Source: Voacanga thouarsii (lineage: Eukaryota; Streptophyta; Magnoliopsida; Gentianales; Apocynaceae). Taken from it: a DNA stretch of 64,000 nt. Under the pieces are notes generated by a model. It did no database searches. It was given only the letters and a program-made list of their open reading frames with translations, and was not told the DNA's origin. Location: NCBI GenBank assembly GCA_026120185.1, contig JANUWF010002430.1, forward strand, positions 62,001-126,000, written 5' to 3'. The position numbers and the translations under genes are program-made. Below, one piece after another: positions 34,258 to 45,344 of the stretch (positions are counted from its first letter, which is position 1; every line of letters begins with the position of its first letter).

Positions 34258-34883
34258 ATCACCACCTTGATTTGTATTCTACCTTTACCAACCTCGAAGA
34301 TAAACACATCAACATCAAAGTCACAATCCTTTTGACTTAATTGATTTCACAACATTAAAATTTTATTGGCGCCTAATTACATACTCAAATCAACATAATC
34401 CCAGTATCCCAATTATTTCGGACTCAACTTGATTAATAAACATTTAGTTATCCCCGTGTCCAAACATAATCTGTTGACTCGTATGAGAAAGTCTTGATTT
34501 TTTCTCCCCTTTACAGGATATCTCCTCACACCAACATGTGCCCCCTGGAAGTCATTGTACACTCCTTTCCAAGTTATCGAGGTACTTTTTTTCTTACAAA
34601 AAATACTGTTGCTCATACTTATCTCATTACACTAGGATATTCTAGCCCCGTGTGATTTTACGACACCATCTCAATTAAAAAACCGCAACTATTAGAATCC
34701 TACAGGCTCAAGGAAATTAGATTCTGCACATCTTTAGGATATATGTCACACCACCTAAAGTGTGTCCCACTCTAAGAACAATTAATCCCTTGAAAACAAC
34801 ATCCAAAATCTAAAATCCACCTGAGAAGAAGTATTCATATGTTCGAAGATTGTGAGAATATCTTCGCATATACCAGTGTCATC

Positions 34884-35295
34884 TAGGGGTGTAAACAAAT
34901 TAAGCTTTTATCGAATATGTTTGGGTTTGGCTCGATAAGGGCTCGGTTCAAATTCGAAATATCGAGCTCGAACTCGAATATAAACCTTATATTTAGGCTC
35001 AAATTTTAAACGAACCGAATTCGAATATCTAAGTATTAGGCTCGAAGGCTCGCTAATATATTCGATTAATTAATTAATTAATATATAATTTATATAATTT
35101 TTAATATATTATATTTAAATTATTTATTTGAGCTTAAACTCGAATTCGAACTTCCGAACTTATTATAATCGAATTTCGAATCGAACTTTGACATTCGAAT
35201 CGAACTCGAGTTCGAATTCGAGCCCTGTGTAAAAATAATAAAGTTCGAATCGATTATCTTAAGGTTCAGCTTGATTCAATTCGAGTACACCCCTA
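34884..35295. mobile_element. hAT-type MITE with perfect 8-bp TSD
   Basis: Ends TAGGGGTGTA...TACACCCCTA, inverted repeats of the hAT kind, flanked by GTGTCATC at 34876-34883 and again at 35296-35303. 412 bases, no coding capacity. The interior is rich in TTCGAAT/CTCGAACTCGA motifs in both orientations. Confidence 0.92.
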
Positions 35296-35671
35296 GTGTC
35301 ATCGTATTGCCACTGCAAATTCTCATCTTTCCTTTTCCAATGAGTATATGACCATTCGTCATAACTGCAACCGTTTATTCTTTTCTCTGATTGTGTAACC
35401 TGAAACTACCTACCTCAGATCCACCATAAGATATTTTAGATCCATAACCTATCTAATTCATATAGGTGTACAATTATATGAGTACTACTGGTGTCTAACA
35501 GTCTTTTTCCATACATAACGCCGTCAATAAAAAACATATTAACCAATATGTCTATCTTAAGAGAAATTAATGTTTCTCCATCTTCTACTGCCTAAATAAT
35601 TCTTCTAATTGATTTTCACCTTCTCAAAACCCCAAAACCCTAGACACCCAAAACTTAAGCTCGATACTACT

Positions 35672-36151
35672 TGTTGGGAAAATCTAAATAGGGATAGATA
35701 ATGAGAATAAAAAAAAAAAAAGGAACATGAAGAATGAAATAAAGCACAAAAGATTTACGTGGTTAGCTTATTTAACTTAACCTACGTCCACGACGAAGAT
35801 CACAAATTATTTTATTAACAGCCACCAAGAGATTTACACAAGTATTCTTGGAATTTTCTCAAATCTTTTCTCGTATCACTCATACATTCACCTAACCTAC
35901 ACCCATACACCCCATAACACTGGATATATCAGAACAAATTAGGACCTTTTAGAACCTTATAACTCTACCCATATATAGGTATCAAGTTATAAGACTCCTA
36001 ATCAACATGAGATATAGTAAAAGTAACTTCTTAATTCTAATTAATATATATAGAACAATATTAATTTGTTAATTCTAAATGCATTAGGAATATCTTTTTA
36101 ATCAAATTACTTTGTTCTATTATGATTAAAAATGTAAGGCATAACCCAACA
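35672..36151 (-). repeat. LTR (right) of the non-autonomous element
   Basis: 480 bases, partner of 33783-34257. The two are visibly diverged, so insertion is old. Confidence 0.85.
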
Positions 36152-36220
36152 TACCAAAGCAACACTAAGCAATTAAAATTCAGCATTTTACTTGGTTTTA
36201 TTTCTTACTTTTCTCTAAAG

Positions 36221-36998
36221 GCTAATGTAGCTTTATCACCTGCATCCCCCACCAGGATCCAAGCCATGTTGAGCAACTTCTTGCTCTCTGTTTCTCAGTG
36301 GTTATCCCCTTCATCTTTGAGTTCTGATGGCTTGGTGCCATCTCTTTGGTGAGTCAATTTAAATTGATTATTAATTTGCAATTTCTTTATGACTAAGATA
36401 TATTTGTTTTACTTTCTATATTGTAAAAGTTCTTACCTACTTTATCTTTATTGATATTATAAGGTGCATGACATAGATTGAAAAAGAAAATAAACAAAAA
36501 TCAATATATATTTAACAACATGGGAAATTCATGGAGTGTAGTATTATGAAGAAAATGTCAAAGCTTTTAATCTATGATCCTTGCCTTTTATAAGATGCAT
36601 TTCCTCTAGTTATTTTGAGCCTAATATATTGCTTCATTTGAAATACATAGGGATCCAGATAACGAGCCTGTGGGTCACTTAGAGGCATCTTCAACTATCG
36701 AAAACATTTATTATTATTTGTTACTTACCTTTTCCAACTGAACTCTTTATCTTCAAGTGTTTCTATGAATTTACTTGGTCTCTGTTTCATTGGCAGGTCA
36801 GTAAAGCAGCTGAAATATGGCCGTTCTTACGAGATCTAGTTAATGGAGGTAATTTTGAATATCTATTGTTACATATGGCCTTTCTATTGCTTACTGAATT
36901 TACCTGCTAATCATGATTGAAATGGTTCTTGTGTAGCATATTCTGGGATCCCTGCCCTTATTAGTGTCATACAACGGTTTCTTCTGGAAAGTGGGTTG
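36221..36998 (+). pseudogene. Host gene remnant of unknown function: four exons
   Basis: Exons with consistent splice phases: 36221-36348 (acceptor CTCTAAAG, donor GTGAGT; peptide includes ALSPASPTRIQAML and FLLSVSQWLSPSS), 36652 onward (acceptor ACATAG; completes the Trp codon as WDPDNEPVGHLEASSTIEN, donor unclear), 36797-36848 (VSKAAEIWPFLRDLVNG, donor GTAATT) and 36937-36998 (AYSGIPALISVIQRFLLESG, donor GTAAGT). The matched phases across three junctions argue for a real gene. The peptide looks helical, perhaps a HEAT/ARM-type protein, but I do not recognise it. No continuation is found downstream before the minus-strand region at 37475, so it is probably a fragment. Confidence 0.5.
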
Positions 36999-37470
36999 GT
37001 AAGTTTTCTCTGTCTTTGGAATAAAAGCAAAAATCACCTCAATCGTATCTTCTTGAGATATTATGAAGCATGCCCAAGCCTTCCCACAGAAGAAAAAAGA
37101 ATGATAATAAGGGTCTTGGTTTTGTTATGCCGGATGGATTTGTTTTATGGTGACATTTTTACTCTCCTTAAATAATATTCTTCATTGCTATTAAAGGCAG
37201 AGCATTTTTTCCCCCTCTTCTATTAGGTCCAGAATACTAAATACCATTTAATTATAGTACCTTTCCAAATCCTAATATTTCTTACGGACTTCTATTAACT
37301 CCTCCTTTTTTCTCTCTTTTTCTCATTGTCTCTCCTCATCGTTATGATCTTCTTCTGAGGTTTTGATTTCTTTTCTTTCTTTCCATCTTCTTTACTGCAA
37401 GGGGGCTTTAAAGCCATCAGTATTAGGCATCAAACAGTTTCATTCCAGTGTTATGAGAAGAATATAATAT
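36999..37470. other. Non-coding stretch between gene remnants
   Basis: Intron-like, T- and C-rich sequence around 37200-37400; nothing recognisable. Confidence 0.5.
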
Positions 37471-37474
37471 GTAC

Positions 37475-37636
37475 CTCATGATGCCATTCATTGCTTCCCA
37501 AAACAAAGACACCTGCATAAGGCAATGTTGAAGTCTTGTAATAGAACTTCCCACAAATATCCTCAAAAACCATCGTGGCTTTAGTAGAATAATTGTTTTT
37601 TGGCTCAAGAAGATCGAAAATCAAAGGGGGAGTCAT
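37475..37636 (-). CDS. Possible first exon of an unrecognised minus-strand gene
   Basis: On the minus strand an ATG at 37636 opens 54 codons (MTPPLIFDLLEPKNN, then MVFEDICGKFYYKTS and VFVLGSNEWHHE) ending at a donor GTACAT at 37474. Upstream (37640-37760) the minus strand is rich in CT with runs such as CTCTCTCTCTCAC and TTTCTCTCCCCCC, which looks like a plant core promoter and leader. I do not recognise the protein and found no second exon. It may be a captured or truncated gene. Confidence 0.35.
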
Positions 37637-37639
37637 GGA

Positions 37640-37760
37640 AAGAGAAAACTGGACAATGTGAGAGAGAGAGTACGAGGAAGGGATGTATGGGGGGAGAGAA
37701 ATTAGGGATTGAAGTGGAAAGAGAGAAGTGGGGTTGAGGAAAAAGTATAGGGTTAAAATA
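37640..37760 (-). promoter_or_regulatory. Pyrimidine-rich leader upstream of 37636
   Basis: Minus-strand CT-rich tract directly before the ATG at 37636, similar to the Y-patch/leader of plant genes. Tentative. Confidence 0.3.
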
Positions 37761-38170
37761 GAAGGAAAATAATTCTAAATTTATCAGAAGAGAGAATATT
37801 GTCTAAGAATGGTAGAAATGTCAATGAAGCACAAACTGCTATTGTGGTGGGATCAAACCAGCACTCATAATATGGCCAGCCTAAGTAAATGTGTATTTAT
37901 GAGGAGCAATTTTTATTTTATTTGATTTGGGTACACATATAGGATCAAGCAAGAAGTGATGAGCCCAGCCCGTGAATGGCTCAGGGAGCAATACCCCCAC
38001 CGTCACCAGTGAGTGCCTATTATGTTTATTATTTTTTATGATAAATATTTTGTTATAACAGAACAAATTTATTTTTTTTAAAAAAAAGGCACAGATATTA
38101 GCACGAAATAAAGCGGCTTCTTAAGATTTCTTTGTAATCACTGACTTTTTTTAAATAATTCATTAGAACG

Positions 38171-38609
38171 TGTTGGGAAAAATATCCCCTCTTACCCCAC
38201 ACTACCTTTGAAGAAACAATAATAATCAAGCAACTATAGAAAAAAATAACAAGACAAGGATTTACGTGGAAAACTCCAAAACCGGAGAAAAATTACGGCC
38301 GTTGTCAAAAGACAACCGAGAAAAATATTCACTATGTGAAAAATTATTATAACCATACAATATCAAATACAATATTTTTCTCACACCCCAAACCCAGAAA
38401 AATACCTAGAGAGTATCCAGAGAATTTTCCCAAACCCTCACATTTTTCTAAAGCTATTGCTCTCTACACCGAGAGCTTCTCTTTCGTTTGGTGTTGGTGT
38501 ATATTGCTCTTCACTGGATGCCTATTTATAGGCCACCGTCTTCAAAACAATGCATGTGGAGTGGTTGTGTAATTCAACCAATCCTTTGTTTGATTCACTT
38601 GGCACAACA
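38171..38609. mobile_element. Solo LTR with perfect 5-bp TSD
   Basis: 439 bases, TGTTGGGAAAAATATC to TTGGCACAACA, flanked by GAACG at 38166-38170 and 38610-38614. It has no internal partner. The end inverted repeat TGTTG/CAACA and the 5-bp TSD are those of an LTR retrotransposon, so it arose by LTR-LTR recombination or is a lone LTR. It lies upstream of the transporter exon at 38662. Confidence 0.9.
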
Positions 38610-38661
38610 GAACGATCATTTATCTTATATTTAATTGGAATCATTAATTACTTTTTAACAG

Positions 38662-38744
38662 GATGAGATTATTGAAGTACATGATGGTTCTTTTTCAGCC
38701 CAAAACCCCGCTATTGTATCTCCAGGAGATACACATGAGATTAG
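38662..38744 (+). pseudogene. Transporter exon (N-terminal extension)
   Basis: Acceptor TTTTTAACAG before 38662, donor GTATAA after 38744. Its frame joins cleanly with the next exon, but STPs usually start near the first helix, so this may be an untranslated or lineage-specific exon. No start codon before it was identified; the solo LTR lies just upstream. Confidence 0.5.
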
Positions 38745-39102
38745 GTATAATTTTCAATTTTAAATTAAAGATATTTACTACTGTTTGAGTTTCACTAAAA
38801 TTTTTACTAAATTTATTTTCTTTGCTATAGAAATTCATTCCAAATGAGTCGCCAAAGAAAAGAAATTATTGGTCCAGTCACAAAATGCAGCATTCTGGCA
38901 TCAATAGAAGGATTGGTAATGGGGTACACATTGAATCTTACAGGTATTTAGGTTTTCCTTCTTTTGATTGAAGAAACTGAAATTATTTTTTTTTAATCGC
39001 AATTTTAAAGGATTTATATTGATCAAAATATATTTACAAGAATGATTACTTGTTCATAGTCAAGATGAATGATTACTAGTTCATAGTCAAGATGACTATT
39101 AG

Positions 39103-42100
39103 CTAGCAGAGTTGCATACCATTCTCTAAAGAAGACAGAATATGAGGGTACAAAGTAAAAATAACAGTGTACATATGTGTTTTGATCTTTTTAGAAATAT
39201 CCATCGGTTGGCAAACCGTTCCCTCAAATAGTGCTTTGTTACGTGTAGACCATATGTAATAGAATGTGGTAACTATAGCAGTAGATTTCGCTTTTGCCAA
39301 CCAAGAAGAGCCGCGGTTTGCATGCCTGTACCACCTAAGATAAGATCCAGCCGTATCCATTGCCTGTGTTAATCCTAGCCACGCTTTAATTTCCCTCCAA
39401 ATAGCTGCTGAAACAGAGCATTTGAAGAAAAGATGTCTAGTCGTCTCTATATGTGCTTTACATAGAGGATAAGATAAATCATCCAAGTGGAATACAAGTG
39501 CATCTTTGGTCTTCAAACACCTCTAGCACACAACCAGACCATGAATGAGTGCTTGGGGGTAAGCCCCTACTTCCAAATAGTGTTTGCCCAGTAAACTTTT
39601 GAGCAAGGCACCTTAAGATAGTCATAAGCCAATGAGGTAAAGGGGGTGGTAGATATAGCCCAGGCATGGAGAAGATTAGATGCACCAAACAGACCATTTG
39701 CTCGTTCTAGAATCAGGTCCCGAATAGCTAACACTTTATGAAACAATGGAGAGCTGTGGTGTTCAATCTCCTAAACAGATCTGCCCTTAATGTAGTAGTG
39801 AGCTAACCATTGGACCCACAAGGACTGTTTCTCAGATTGTATATCCCAGATGATTCTAGTTAATAACGCCGCATTCCAAGTCTGTAGATGACGTAACCCC
39901 AGACCCCCCGCGTTCTTAGGCAAGCAGATATCCTTCCAGGCAACCAACGCCTGTTTTGAATCCCATAGGAAATCACGAGCCAGCCTATCCAATTGACAGA
40001 TGATAATAGATGGAGTAGGGAAAATGGACAACCAAAAACATTCAACCCCCTGCAGGACAGTTTGGATCAACTGCAGGCGACCAGCATAAGACAGTGAATG
40101 CGCATGCCACAGCCCAATATAGGAGCCAATTCTATAAAGCAGATGACGATAGAGAGATAGGCGAACTTTACCATGCATGATAGGTAAGCTAAGGTACCGA
40201 AACGGAAATTCCCCAATAGGAATACCGGTATCAGCCAGAAGATCCTCCCTATCATTGCTACGAATACCAGCTATATAGATGTTAGACTTGTCCTTATTGA
40301 TTTGAAGACCAGAACACTTATTGAATTCCTCTAGGCAGTCAAGGAGGATGCGAACAGAGGGACAGTCACCCCTGGCAAACAACATAAGATCATCCGCAAA
40401 AGAAATGTGAGTAATCCTTATGGTCTCACACTTGGGATGGTATTTGAACAAAGTCCCAAGTGTGCGCATTTTGACGACTTGAGAGAAATATTCCAGGCAG
40501 ATAACAAATAGGAGTGGAGAGATAGGGTCCCCCTGTCGGAGACCTTTTTGCCCTCTAAAAAATCCGTGCATCGTCCCATTAGTAATAACAGAAAAGGAGA
40601 TAGTGGTTACACACTGCGGAATCCAATCCACAAAAAGATGTGGGAAACCCAGTTCCGTTAGTAATTCCAGTAAGAAAGTTCAGTTTACTGAGTCATATGC
40701 CTTCCTAAGATCCACGTTGACCGTACAATGGGGGAAGACTCTTTTTCTGCCATACGTACGCAGGATCTCCTGAACAAGCAGTATGTTGTTAGCCATAAGT
40801 CTGTCCTGAATGAATGTCGTTTGCGAGATGTCTACAAGATGAGGTAAAACCTTTTTGATCTTGTCTGCCAAAATTTTTGAAATAATCTTGTACACAACGT
40901 TACAACAAGAGATGGGTCTATAATCCCGCACTCTTTCTGCATGTGCAGACTTGGGAACTAGAGTAATAACCGAATGGTTAATTTGCTTGATAATTCTACT
41001 CGATGAAAAAAATTCCTTAACAGCATCACACAGAGTCCGAGCAACCGTACCCCAAGCCTTTTTAAAAAATAATGCAGAGTACCCATCTGGACCCGGTGCC
41101 TTACAATCACCTATATCCCACAAAGCCACTTTAATATCATGATCAGATACCGGTGTAACTAAGTCATCCTTCAGGTCATGGGGAACTATTTGGCCAGCAC
41201 AAACATAGTCCACATTGATTCTCTGGCAGTCAACCCTCGTCCCCAGAAGATTACGATAGTAGTCAACAAATTCATCTGCAAGAGTCTTTGGACTATCAGT
41301 CATAGATCCATCCTCCTTGAGAATTGAAGCAATGAAACTCCTTTTTTTGTTCTGTTTGACGATATTAAAGAAATATCTTGTATTCTTATCTGCTTGAGCC
41401 ACATACTTCCCTTTTGCCAGTTGCTGGTAGAATTTCAATTCCGTATTTGTAAGATGCCAGGCAGACCATTTGCACACTTTGAATTTAGAGATGAGGTCCT
41501 GGTCATGAGGGCTTTCAAGAAATTGTAGTTTGACACTAAGCACCTCCATATTCGCCTGTTGAACACGGTCTGATAATTGTGAGAATTCACGCCTATTTAA
41601 TCTTTCCAAGTCCCTCTTAAGCTTCTTCAACCGTCAGCAAAGTGTAAACTAGTGGTATCCCATATAGGGCCTATCCCACACACCTTTAACTAGATCTTGA
41701 AATGAGTCATGGTCAACCTAGAAGTTAAGGAACCTGAATGGGCGAATAGAATCAACATGATTGTCAACCAGTGACCACGAACATAGACAATGATCAGAGA
41801 GGTAACCAATGGGAAAGAATTCTACTGATACCTGAATGTTGCTTTGGAACCATGCATCATTACCCATCACTCTATCCAATTTAAACCAAACCCTAGAATT
41901 TGTCCAAGTGAACCTCGGCCCAACATAAGGTAGGTCTTCCAGGCCTGTATTAGTACAAGTTTCTGCAAAGTCCTTAATTTTATATATAGAAGGTAGGGTG
42001 CCACTTAGCTTGTCATCAATGTGTAAATACGCATTGAAATCTCCCATAAGGATCCAGGGGTCAGATAGAGTAGTAGATAAGTACTGAAGAACCTCCCACA

Positions 42101-42458
42101 ATGCCCTGCGTGCTACAACAGAGTTGTAAGCATAAACAAAAGTAAAGTAACATGAGACATGAGTAACCTTACAGGAGATACGGACAGTAATAGCCTGAGG
42201 CAAATAGTGGAAAAACTAAACATCCACCCTAGAACCATTTCACAGGATGAGCACCCTACCCCCCTCTGCCTCAACAAAGTTATGTATTACCGACCAATTA
42301 CTGAACTGGTAACACAGGATATTATCAAGTCCCTCCACTATCAATTTAGTTTCTAATAATCTAATGACGTCAACACGATGTTTAGAGATAAACTCCAGAA
42401 CCCCGTGGTGTTTGAGGGTCATGTTAAACCCTCGAATATTCCAGCAAGCGACTCTCAT
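39103..42458 (-). pseudogene. LINE-3 ORF2: endonuclease and reverse transcriptase
   Basis: Starts MRVACWNIRGFN at 42458, the canonical plant L1 endonuclease N-terminus. WILMGDFNAY (about 42050) and LSDHCLCSW (about 41790) are its later active-site boxes. RT: GDCKAPGPDGYSALFFKKAW, DYRPISCCNVVYK, VNVDLRKAYDSVN, then GLRQGDPISPLLF and ISFADDLMLFA with the catalytic FADD. The frames 42458-42240, 42203-41718, 41630-40680 and 40631-39771 are all in one register and are interrupted only by in-frame stops, so the gene has suffered few indels until about 39770. The end (39516-39103) holds zf-RVT (CKAHIETTRHLFFKC, with WSTRNKALFEG). It would nick DNA and prime reverse transcription in a live element. 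Confidence 0.88.
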
Positions 42459-42499
42459 TGGGGACTTACTAGTGCCCGATGGACACCAATTAAGTCAAA

Positions 42500-44283
42500 A
42501 CTACGGTTGGCATATTTCTTCCATACTGATCAGATGAACTTTGTGGCCTAAACTGTTGCTTTTCCAGCATTTAGGACTATGGTAGGGATTTCCTCTAGCT
42601 TTTGGTCATTACCAGTGGTTGTGTCCATTGGTTTCCTTTGAAATTGAACATTCCTCTGTGAGTTTGAGTGGGAGTGGATATGGCCAAATTTTCTGATCCT
42701 GGAACGTCCCCTTCTATCCCTAGTCAGATCATCAGCATGCCCCGGCTTGTTTATGGTGTCAGAATGCACACCCACCCCATCTAGCAAAAGGCTGTCCTTG
42801 GTAGCCACTTGGACCGACACCTGTGCACTCAATGAAGCCCCGGATAATGACTTCTCTATTCGGTCCTGTCCAGGGAGCTAGAGAGGAGCTTTCCCTTTAT
42901 CAGTGTGTTTGGAGATTATCCCCCTAGGTAAAACTGACCGACTGACCTGGTCCTGAGTAGCAGGAGCAAACATAGGTCTTGTCCTTGGCCTGTCCGATTG
43001 CCGTTTACTGCTTGTATCGCCTTTGGAATTCAACAACTGTTCTCTCTTTTTCATCTTATCTCCCATGGAAGCCTCTATATAATGTCCAAATTTGCAGCAA
43101 TGGTTACAAAAGGCAGGCTCAAATTCAAAACGCATTGCCTGCTATTTGATTTTTCCAGATGGTAATCGGAGTGGAACCACCTTCACTAGTGGTTTAGAAA
43201 CATCAACTTCCACCAGGACTCTAGCATAGGACAAACGATCTAGCCTTACAGTGAGCATATTAGTCATGATAGGGACGCCTATAGCAGATGCAATTTTACT
43301 CAATGCTACCTTGTTCCAACAACCCAGAGGCAGTGTAGGAAACGTCACTCAGATGGGCATTGTGCTCGCCTCATCGAAAGAAAAATCAAACTCAGATGAC
43401 ATAATCTTGAGCATTAACGACTTGCCATACACTGCGTAAGGTCCCCTATAGAGAACCAACTGCCTGTCTTCTTCGTTGTTGAACCGAAAGATAATCCAAC
43501 CCGAAGCATATGAGTGAACCTTAGTTTGAACACCTCACTGCTTAGTGAGTTCCAAAATAGCTTTCATACCCAGGAATCTTCCTGCAAACATCCCAATTAG
43601 GCAATGGCCCAACTTCACGTCAGCATCTTCAAAGTCCCAAACATTAATATTGATGAAATCACCCGAGCTGGGGATGTGGCTCAATCGCATTCCATTGCAC
43701 ATTTCACGGTTCCCTTTAACCACATTTGCCCAAGACCGAACTAGTTTGTCTGTTTCCACAGGAAAGGTCTCTGGTTGTGCCGGCTTAGAGGGCTGTTCGG
43801 TATTTCCTTACATGGGACAGATTTCTCAGTAGCTAACTTGGCTACTGCAGGAGGGATGCTCCCACCATCAAAGCCCGCCGAGCAGGATGCTATGTTAGGT
43901 TCTGGAGCCAACAACTGGGGCAACTGAACAATGAGGGTGGGTGATAAAGGTGGGCTGGGGGCAGATGCTGTCAATACCTCAGGTTGCGAGAGAGATGGGA
44001 GAGTGGCCATGTCCAAACTTAGGACAGCAGATACCCGAGGCACTGGCTTGGGAGGGGAGAGAATTGTCTGGGGTGTGGAGGAAGACGACACCCCAGAAAA
44101 CTTAGATTTCTTCGACCTCTGGTCTAGACCATTAGGTCCTGGCCATGAGAAGGAGATTCTGGCAGGTATGATAGGAATTAATAAACTGAAAAGGGAATGG
44201 GTTAAGAAGAGTTGTCGGGTGGGTGGGGATAGATAGCCGACAGCAAAGAATGGAGAGGTAATAACCTGATTTTTAAATGCCAA
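42500..44283 (-). pseudogene. LINE-3 ORF1 (DUF4283 and zinc-knuckle protein)
   Basis: Starts MAFKNQVITSPFFAVG at 44283 with a serine/proline-rich N-terminus to 43741. The DUF4283 part follows (SWANVVKGNREMCNGMRLSH at about 43730, GMFAGRFLGMKAILELTK), then WNKVALSKIASAIGVPIMTN and VEVDVSKPLVKVVPLRLPSG (about 43200), and a zinc-knuckle region with CNHCCKFGHYIEA (about 43110) in which the last cysteine is not seen. The C-terminus is basic (RRGRSRIRKFGHIHSH). At least four frameshifts separate the pieces. It is the best available view of ORF1 for the LINE-1/LINE-3 family. Confidence 0.8.
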
Positions 44284-44975
44284 GTGCGCAGCTTGTGCCT
44301 GGGAGTTTGAAAGTTACAGATTAAACAATCTGACAAACAGGTTTCCGCATGAAATGTGCGGTTTATGCAGATCTAAGGAAGGTAGCTAAGAGAAAAACTT
44401 GGTATAACAGACCAACGAGGCCACCAAATACCATCAACCCCAGCAGGAAACTCATGCAGGACAAAGTCGGAAGGATAGGGTGTGCTATGGAGGCCTGGAG
44501 TATCGAAGTTGAGCAGCTCCGGACGGGTCACTATGTCTAGGTATAGATTTGGGAGGAGGGCTTGTCGCATGAAGAACTTAGATATGGGAGCATATCCGGG
44601 TAGAGCAGATGAGGAGATGGATAGCAGATGTGGATTGTAAATAGACAGAAGACGGTAAGGGAGGGAATGCTATAGAACAAACACCAGGTTTTAAATAATA
44701 GAAATCGTAAGAATGGAACAAAGAAGATGAAGCAGGCAATTGAACCCAGAAACCGGGCTAACAGCAAAGAACAAACCTAGTAGCAACAAGTGATTGATAC
44801 CCACTCACAGAAAAATCCATCATAAACTCACTGATATGCTTAGATAGCAGACGAGGTATTCATCTGGAGCTTGAGAATCAATCATTGGTAGCAAGGGAGT
44901 TGAGAATCGGGAAGAGGACTCAGGGGAGTTGAGAGCTTCTCTCTCTACCTCTTCTCTCTCAACTTTCCAAGAATA

Positions 44976-45271
44976 GATATTAAAATAATGAAAATAGAAA
45001 CTGAAATTCTTAAACTTACTTAATATGGGGGCATTTTCTGTACCAAAAATGGAACCTTATAGGGTTTTGTAAACAAATTATTAGATAGATACATATTTGA
45101 AACATTAATTATTATTCAATGTGGTAGTAATATGGCAAGTGAATAGGACTGTATTTATTTATTTTTTTGTTATTTAATTCTGAAGCATTGTAGCGTTATG
45201 CCTGCAGAACATTTTCCTGGATTGTTGCTTAAATTCAATTTAGGAAACCTGGGTTCAATTAATCCTACTTA

Positions 45272-45344
<73 letters not shown>

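Larger units (their letters stand above)
33783..36151 (-). mobile_element. Non-autonomous LTR element (Copia-like ends, ~1-kb non-coding interior)
   Basis: Direct LTRs at 33783-34257 and 35672-36151, ending TGTTAGG...CCTAACA and TGTTGGG...CCCAACA. The interior (34258-35671) has no gene and itself holds a 412-bp MITE. On the minus strand AGTATCGAGC next to the right LTR resembles the initiator-Met primer site, and AAGGTGGTGATTG next to the left LTR resembles the usual Copia polypurine tract, so the element lies on the minus strand. Flanking bases GATCA and TACCA do not match, so the TSD has decayed or is absent. Confidence 0.8.
39060..44975 (-). mobile_element. LINE-3: near full-length L1-type LINE inside the transporter intron
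   Basis: Minus-strand order is CT-rich 5' leader (to about 44975), ORF1 (44283-42500), ORF2 with endonuclease and RT (42458-39771), zf-RVT (39516-39103), short 3'UTR. Same family as LINE-1. It has no RNase H domain, unlike LINE-2. Flanks ACAAGAATGATTA (left) and CCAAGAATAGATATTA (right) share CAAGAAT and may be a decayed TSD. The leader 44284-44975 has no gene. Confidence 0.85.
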
